Translations under genes and position numbers: made by a program
In this document: positions 57,751 to 64,000 of the stretch, one piece after another
How positions within the stretch are numbered: position 1 is the first letter of the stretch
Layout of the letters: each line of letters starts with the position of its first letter
DNA from: Pinus tabuliformis
Lineage: Eukaryota; Streptophyta; Pinopsida; Pinales; Pinaceae
Length of the DNA: 64,000 nt
Assembly: GCA_031772625.1 (NCBI GenBank)
Contig: CM062818.1
Coordinates: forward strand, 1,681,252,167-1,681,316,166
Direction of reading: 5' to 3'
Notes under the pieces: model-generated
What the model saw: the letters and a program-made list of their open reading frames with translations, nothing else
Told to the model about the DNA's origin: nothing
The model's database searches: none

Positions 57751-60700
57751 TTGTCACGACAACGCTCAAACCGGGGGTTGTCACCCTGATCCCCGATCTC
57801 TCCGTTTAAGCCTGTCTCCCACGGCTAAGGGGGGTAGACCCTGTAGAGAAATGGACGACCAACTGCGAAACAGTTGGATTGGGAGACACGAAGAAAAAAA
57901 AAAAAAAAAACACTAAGCTGATTTTATTAATTTTATGGACCAGTGCCTTATGAAGTTAAGGTTTAAATGATTACTCACTAAATGTTGCAGAGATGTAAAC
58001 CATGTAGCGCAATCATTAATCATCAAATAACTTGAACGATGCGAGATATCCAGTAAATTCACAATGATCTAGCAATTTTAAAACTTCGAAAGATAAAGCT
58101 CGATACACAACTGCATAATTTTAAACATTAACCAAATATCATATTCATGTAGCAAATCTTCAAAATGATCATTCATGCATGCCTAAAAAAATGATAAACA
58201 TCAATTCCACATCAAAATTTTAGTCTTGACTCTTAGCAAAAAAATAAAGCGTGATAAATCCCTGAGCCGAGACTGGATCTGGCAAGATATTTCCAAAAAA
58301 AATAAATTTTTATGTTTTATTTTTTTTTTTTTTTTTTACATAAAAATTTAAAACAAAAATTAGAGCTGAATGAAAAAAGGAAAATCTAAAAATAATCTAA
58401 ATGACATTAAATCTAAAATTGAATCAAAATCTAAATTAAAACTTAAAACAAAACTTGCAATTACAAAATCTAATCTATAATAAAAGAAGAAAAAAATTAT
58501 GATTATTTTTTTTTGTATTTTTATTAAATTAAATACTAAAAAAGAAATTAATCTAATTGCATGAAAACTTGAAAATAAAGTATTAATAAAATTCTAAAGC
58601 TAAAATCGAGATTGAAAACAGCTAAAATCAAATGAAAATGAAAATCGATACCCTAAAAAAATTTGCCAACGCTTACAAAATATACTTGAAACGTATTTGA
58701 GCTGAGAGATTTACCTGATGCCACCTCAGCCAAACACATGAAATACCTGACCCGTGCGTGATATTTTACAGCAGACTTTGACGGCTGAATGAGTGCTTGC
58801 AACGCAGTTTGAAAAATCAAATGGGCAGATAGACGTAGCAGGGATCGATGCACAAGATATTATCACCCACGCACGCAGCTTTTCTGTGTGGTTGCTAGCC
58901 CGACGGCAGCAAGAGAGGCAAGCGAACGTGACTGGATGCAGAACGAGAGCTGCGTGCAGGCCCACGGTAGCTCTGGTGAAGGCAGCGAAGAGCCAATGCG
59001 TAGGAAGAAAAGCCTCACGCAAGTAATCTCCACATGTTGAGAGCAGAAACGCGGGCAAACTCACGTGCTGACCCAAAAATCGAATTTTGTTGGGTTAATA
59101 TGACTGAAGGGCTGAACGTGGGGACCAATCTGCGTTGAAGAATGGAGCTGGGCAATGGCGTGGAGAGGAGGATTGCGAACAGTGGGAGATTTAAGCAGCG
59201 TGGAGAGCCTTATAAATGAAAAACGCAGTTCAAATGAGAGTTGTGCAGCGTTTGGATGAGTTGCAGGTTGATTGATGAGGAGCAGATGGGGTTTAACTTC
59301 CTGTAAATAATGGAACCCCAGATTTGAAAAACGACTGATATCTGAAACCTCTGGACAGCAAGATAGTAAACCCTGCAAAACTCAATTTTCCTCTAGAATT
59401 TTATCTCAAACCTGCAAGTGGAAGACCCAAAAAATCTGGAAAGTATATGCAAAGAAAAAATGAAACCCTACAAACCGGTTCAAAATTTCAAAATTTTAGC
59501 TCTACAACAGCCAGATTTGTCAGTTATGATCTACAATATTTTAGAAATTCAGATTTACTTATGAAAATACTTTAGAAATCTCTCATGCAAATCAGAAAAT
59601 AAACTAAATGATTAACCCATGATCCAAACTAGCTGGGCTCTGCAAGAAAATGCTTGCGGGAGTTGGCTGGTTCAGCCAAGAACTTCCCCAAACACCTGCT
59701 GATCTTCTTCAATAAGGGTTTCCTGCACAGCTACTTCAACCATCAATAAAGAGAGAAAAAATAATACTAGATCTCAAAAAGCAATGGAGATACCTGCCAT
59801 TACTTCAGAAAACCTAATGCCATTCAAACCCTAGCAAGTGAACAAGATACCTGTGCTCAACAATACTCTATAATAAGCTGTTATTAATGGCTGAAAATTT
59901 AAAATATGCAGAAAATAAAATAGCTCACAGCACTTCCAGAGAGTAACACCAGCAAGATTTTGAACCCCAAAGTCTTTCTTTATTAGCACCAGAAAGAGTT
60001 TACAAGAGAGCTTCTTCAGCACAAGACTCACAGATCGAATGATCTCAAATGACCCCTAGCACCCTATTTAAAGGAAAAGATCCCAACAGCTAGTTCAAGT
60101 GATCCATGTCAAAATGATCTCGACCGTCGATGAGGATCAAGATATCTCTTGATCTCATCCGTCGAATTTTTAATGTATTAAAAAATTGAAATTCTGCATT
60201 TATTTACTCAAAATATTATTATTTTATTATTTTTAGGTTTTTTACTTTATCATATATTTTTTTTAATTTTTTTTATTATTATTTTTTTATTTTTTATTTT
60301 TTATTTTTATTTATTTATTATTTTTTAATTTATTTTTAAATGGATCCTTGAACTTAGCTTTTGGGAAAATTACCTAGGACCTAGGACTTAGGACTTATAA
60401 GGGGATTAAAACATTTCTTAACCCTCAAGACACTTTACATCATGACTTTTACAACTTTACATCCCAAGGGGGAAAAAACCCATTTGACATAGACCCTCAT
60501 AAACCACCCAGTTCTGCGACACAACTATAATCTAACAAATTAACACACTAGGATTCTCCTAAGATTCTAATGACAAAATCCATCCCGGCTTTGGGGTTAG
60601 GCTGAAGGAAAACTCTGTCGATCATGGATCGGTGAGACGAAAAACCTTCCGGAACGTAGATTATCACTTAGAAAATTAGGTCCACCTAGGCAATTTACAG

Positions 60701-60879
60701 ACTTGACTCATATCTGCTAAGATTATTTACAATTTATACATGCAGACTGGGTTTACAACATAAATTGATCAAGCTGTCAATGACTGTAGAATGGCACGGG
60801 CATGTCGATCAAGCGCTACCCTTTTTGCAAAGAAAAGGGGAGTGTACTGCTATGGGCAGTTGACCGGTAGTGGTCAACA
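57737..60879 (-). repeat. 5' LTR of the Ty3/Gypsy element
   Basis: Collinear copy of 48634-51752, 24 bp longer, largely from differing A and T runs (for example at 57893-57910 and 58320-58336). Confidence 0.93.
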
Positions 60880-60884
60880 AGAGG

Positions 60885-61720
60885 TATCAAGAAGAGGACA
60901 TCTTAGCAAGGAGTATCATTGTTGAATCAGTAAGAGACCATCTTATCCCTTACATTGCTGATCATGAGTCTTCTAAGGCTGTGTATGATGCTCTCATTAG
61001 TCTTTATACTATCCACAATATGAATCAATCTATTAGCCTCAGAAATCAGCTTAGAGATGCCAAGATGACAAACAATGATATTGTTGCATCCTACTTTATG
61101 AAGCTATCTCAAATCAGGGATCAACTAAAGGCAATTGATGAACAAATTTCTGACAAAGAATTAGTGACTACTGCTCTCAATGGTTTGCCTACCTCTTGGA
61201 GTCCTTTTGTATCTGGAATCAATGCTAGAGAGACTCCTCCTACCTTTGAAAAATTGTGGACAGCCTGCACTCAAGAGGAATCTAGCCTCGTGAACAAAGG
61301 TGTGATTCCAAATGAAGATTCACAAGCTTTCGCTGCTCATTCATAAGCCACAAGGGAAATAAGAATTTTGGGAAGTTTCAAAAGAATATGCCCCAAATCA
61401 AAATCAAAGAAGTAGATCTGCTCCTCAAAAAAGAAGACCTCCTCCCTCTACAAAAATTGAATGTTGTAGTTTTCGTGCATTTGGTCATTATCAAAGGGAT
61501 TGTCCTCAAGGAAAGAAGAGAAAGGAAGGCATCATGCTTCAACAGCTGAAGTTGGAGAACCTTCATCCAAAGGGAAGCCAAAAGATCACAATATTAGTAT
61601 GAAGAATACTCTTTTATTTCTGCTCTTACAGGTTCCCTTACAGGACACAATGAAGTTTGGTTGATTGACAGTGGTGCCTCTAGGCACATGACTGGAAGCC
61701 ATGATAATCTTACAGAATTG
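60885..61720 (+). mobile_element. Gag of Copia D, second part, and protease start
   Basis: Continues with ILARSIIVESVRDHLIPYIA, then SISLRNQLRDAKMTNNDIVA, LSQIRDQLKAIDEQISDKEL and FEKLWTACTQEE, the UBN2 core. A zinc-knuckle region near 61460 and the protease active-site run IDSGASRHMTG near 61660 follow. Confidence 0.88.
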
Positions 61721-61740
61721 TTTGAAAAGAAGATACCTAC

Positions 61741-62520
61741 CCAAACAGAATTTTCCTAAGAAAGATCGAAGTCAAATCTGATCAAAAGTGCCAAAGTCAA
61801 TGCTAGACAAAGTCTTTGTTTCAAAAAATCAACGCAGAAGTCAAAGATGCCCAAAAACCCTTCGCACGTGTGGAGAGAAGATGTTGCCTCAATCCTGTAC
61901 AAACCAATCAGATTGAAAGAGAGTAGATGAGATGTTGTGATGTGATGTCCAAATGAGCTTGAAGTCACTTGTATTTATATCCAACTATGGGGGGGTAATT
62001 TGTTTGTAGGCTGACTTTGACAATTTGTGTACCTGTGGGCTTGACTTCAAAAATGCACTTTTCTTTATCCAAATTCAGTGCTTCAGAGGTCAATAGTGGT
62101 CCTCTCAGAAAGAGGAATCTAGTCCAATGATTGGAATTTGTCACTGTGCTGCCAAATTAATATTTTTGGAGGACAATATTAAATTACAATAGAAGTAATT
62201 CAAAGATATTTATACAATTAAAAAGAATAAATTATTAAATTCTAAAGTTCACATAAAAAGAGTTTTAATTAAATTTAAAAGGGAAATATGTTATATTTCA
62301 AATATTTAAAAGAAAAAAAGTGACTAAGTGAATTTAAAGCCACTATATTATTATAAAAGGTAAAAGGGTTATTATTATATTTTAGTGATATTCAACTATG
62401 AGTTCCACATATAAGTCAATGTTTTGGACTAAATTGCCCTTTCTGTACAACAAACTTTGAGTATGGGTCGATCCTTAAAAATTGCAAACGTCGTTGTTCA
62501 ATGTGTGGGAATTATTTATT
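61741..62520 (-). mobile_element. LTR-like sequence, minus orientation
   Basis: Read on the minus strand, GGATATAAATACAAGTGAC near 61980 is a good TATA region, followed by an LTR-like leader rich in TTGACTT words (61.75-61.95 kb), like the Copia D LTR. The part right of 62160 is AT-rich and without coding similarity. The borders are not visible. It cut off Copia D at about 61740. Confidence 0.45.
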
Positions 62521-62987
62521 ATGGAATAATATCAAAATAATACACAAATACAAACAAAAAAATTAGAAGACGAACTCACAAAGCTTCAACAAAACAAGAA
62601 AGTATCACAGCAAAAATAGAAGAAGCTCAAAGATATGTTTTACAGAGAATCAACAGAAAAGGACAATGATTTGAAAGATCACACGTCAAAAAGAGTCCAA
62701 CGCTACAAAGAAAAAATTAGAACAACAAAAGAAAGGTCTAGAGAAAAAACTCAATGAGAATCTATCAAAGAAAGAAGAAGAAAATGTGTGCTTAAAAGAC
62801 CTTAATCCAATATTATTATAAGGAAACAAACATTTAAAAGATGAGGATAAAGACACTAATGATAAAATGGGAAATCCAAAAAGCGAAGAACTTTCATGTC
62901 TAAAAATCATAATCAAAATCTACTTACCCAAAGTGAAAAACTTAACAATGATAAGAAATCATTGGAGAACAAATTAGAAGAACTTAT
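62521..62987 (+). mobile_element. Second copy of the backbone coiled-coil segment
   Basis: K-, E- and N-rich coding-like sequence on the plus strand with KKLEQQKKGLEKKLNENL and LTQSEKLNNDKKSLENKLEEL. The last part matches KLKKDKKSLENKVQQLIEKK at 41173-41235 in DNA and protein. It ends at the LTR inserted at 62988. Decayed, family unknown. Confidence 0.5.
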
Positions 62988-63930
62988 TGTTAGTTTTTGT
63001 ACCATCGGTTGTGTTCTAGCCACGAAATTTGGTGGAGAGGCTAGAATACATGTATTCTCCAAAACCCAGAAATAGTTTCTGGAAATTCCACCTAGAGACT
63101 ACTTAATTAAAATAAATAATCTTTTTTTAATGGTTCTTAAGTCTAAACTTAGCAAAACCGATTAATTAAAGGGTATTAATTAAGTCATGTTGATAATCTT
63201 CTAAAAGAAGACATGGATTGATTTCTAGCTTATCCTAGCCATCAATTATGTTTTAATCTTGCTCGTTGATGTCTCAACGAGAGATTATAAGAAGAAATTC
63301 GATGGGGGTTGGAGAACACACTTAGAGCCACCAGCAGTTCAAATTTACTGGCAGATCAAACTCCAAAGTAGCAGCGTTGAGTTGCCGGAGAGAGAGCTAG
63401 TGAGCTCGAAGCAATGAAAGAGGGGCAGGGATTTGTAAGGCCGGAGGGAGATTTTCCAATCTGGGGAGTGCATAGCAGAGAGGCAATGCGTACCACAGAG
63501 AGGCAACGCAAAGGCAACAGGGAACAGCTCATCTTGAGCCAAGGTTAGTGTCGAATCACCAGTGGGAGTGAGATTTTTCTCACTAGACTTTTTGTCAGTC
63601 ATTTGTCTATTGGATTGCTAGATTTGAGAATCCATAGATTTGTACTCAGATTTACTACTGCATAATAATAAAACCCTTAGTTGTTGCATTGGTTTTCTCG
63701 AGTTGGGTTTTTCTGGGAACATTGGTCCAAAAATAATTGTGTACTTGTGTGTGTGTGCATCTATTCTTCCGTGTTATTTTTCTTCCGCATTATTTTCTTT
63801 GTGAAGGTTGCAATGTATTAGTTTCGATATTTACCATAGAACACAGTGAATAATTTGTTCAGTTTATTTAACAAAAAGAAGAAACGTAATCAGTTGTTGT
63901 AGTAGGATTCTGAATTTCGGAATTTTCACA
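62988..63930 (+). mobile_element. 5' LTR of a family C Copia, plus orientation
   Basis: 943 bp from TGTTAGTTTTTGTACC to GGAATTTTCACA, followed directly by TGGTATCAGAGGG, so it is a 5' LTR with its primer-binding site. It shares ends and R-region blocks with the LTRs at 4427, 22516 and 26845. The left flank CTTAT (62983-62987) should recur at the far end, outside the window. Confidence 0.9.
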
Positions 63931-64000
63931 TGGTATCAGAGGGCAGATAGAAGCTAGAGAGCTTAGTAGCAAAAGGGAAGAGGAATTTCGAAACTCTGCG
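63931..64000 (+). mobile_element. Start of the internal region of a family C Copia
   Basis: TGGTATCAGAGGG primer-binding site and 57 bases of purine-rich leader; gag would begin beyond the window end. Confidence 0.75.

Larger units (their letters stand above)
48634..60879 (-). mobile_element. Ty3/Gypsy retrotransposon (Tat/Athila-like, extra RNase H), nearly complete
   Basis: LTRs of 3119 and 3143 bp (48634-51752 and 57737-60879) start TGTTGTCGCA and end GTGGTCAACA. They are close to identical (roughly 98-99 percent by eye). AGAGG at 48629-48633 and 60880-60884 is an exact target duplication. The primer-binding site on the minus strand, TGGTGCCGTTGCCGGGGA, is the tRNA-Asp type with one difference, as in the Athila/Tat group. 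Internal order: gag, zinc knuckle, protease, an RNase H of the archaeal type, RT, normal RNase H, integrase. The 3' purine tract is weak. It carries only a few breaks and is among the youngest insertions here. Confidence 0.94.
47474..61740 (+). mobile_element. Copia retrotransposon D, 5' half, split by a Ty3/Gypsy element
   Basis: The 5' LTR is 47474-48363 (TGTTGAAAAATG...AAAATTCAACA, TATA-like CTATATATTGG near 47623), followed at once by TGGTATCAGAGCT. Gag begins near 48469 and is split at 48633/60885 by the Gypsy element. It resumes with UBN2-type sequence, has a zinc-knuckle region near 61460 and reaches the protease start LIDSGASRHMTG near 61660. Nothing of integrase, RT or a 3' LTR follows; the element is cut near 61740. 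Gag is close to that of Copia A. Broken. Confidence 0.88.

Overview
This is nuclear DNA of a land plant, almost certainly a seed plant with a large, repeat-rich genome. A gymnosperm is possible but unproven. The evidence is a stack of Ty1/Copia and Ty3/Gypsy LTR retrotransposons primed at TGGTATCAGAG-type and tRNA-Asp-type sites, a tRNA-derived SINE, a spliced nuclear-type DnaJ gene segment and a captured plant aspartic-protease fragment. No bacterial-type gene, rRNA gene, functional tRNA gene or CRISPR array was seen.

Layout. 1-330: end of a Copia LTR. 331-710 and 7294-about 11104: one decayed Ty3/Gypsy element, split in its protease region by a gag-only Copia (711-7293), which itself carries a solo LTR (4427-5670). 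11.1-14.4 kb: mosaic of decayed LTR pieces. 14645-21080: a minus-strand LTR element with no recognisable coding capacity, whose 5' LTR holds a GC-rich insertion. 21081-22515, 34668-35089 and 40678-41460: pieces of an older, poorly identified retropepsin-bearing backbone. It is interrupted by a gag-only Copia (22516-34667, flanked by an exact ATAAA duplication), which contains a second solo LTR and a coding Copia (27957-34650), and by another Copia (35090-40677) with TA...TA LTR ends and a piece of a host aspartic protease in its leader. 41.46-44.5 kb: Copia RNase H remnant and a long LTR built of several tandem repeats. 44.65-45.08 kb: a fold-back MITE holding a SINE with a 15-bp target duplication. 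45.3-46.9 kb: six consecutive exons of a DnaJ/Hsp40 gene on the minus strand. 47474-about 61740: a Copia whose gag is split by a 12.2-kb Ty3/Gypsy element (48634-60879, exact AGAGG duplication, 3.1-kb LTRs) of the Tat/Athila-like group with an extra RNase H. 62.5 kb to the end: a second copy of the backbone coiled-coil segment, broken by a Copia LTR whose internal region runs off the window.

How it fits together. The only convincing host genes are the DnaJ exon block and the captured protease piece. The rest is a layered record of insertions that can be ordered by target-site duplications. The DnaJ exons have clean splice sites and phases, so the retroelement piles on both sides may lie in, or have cut, its introns. 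Three elements (711-7293, 14645-21080, 22516-34667) have lost or never had pol and must have depended on relatives such as the coding Copias nearby. All LTR elements are treated as fossils. Identities and ages are estimates by eye, not alignments.
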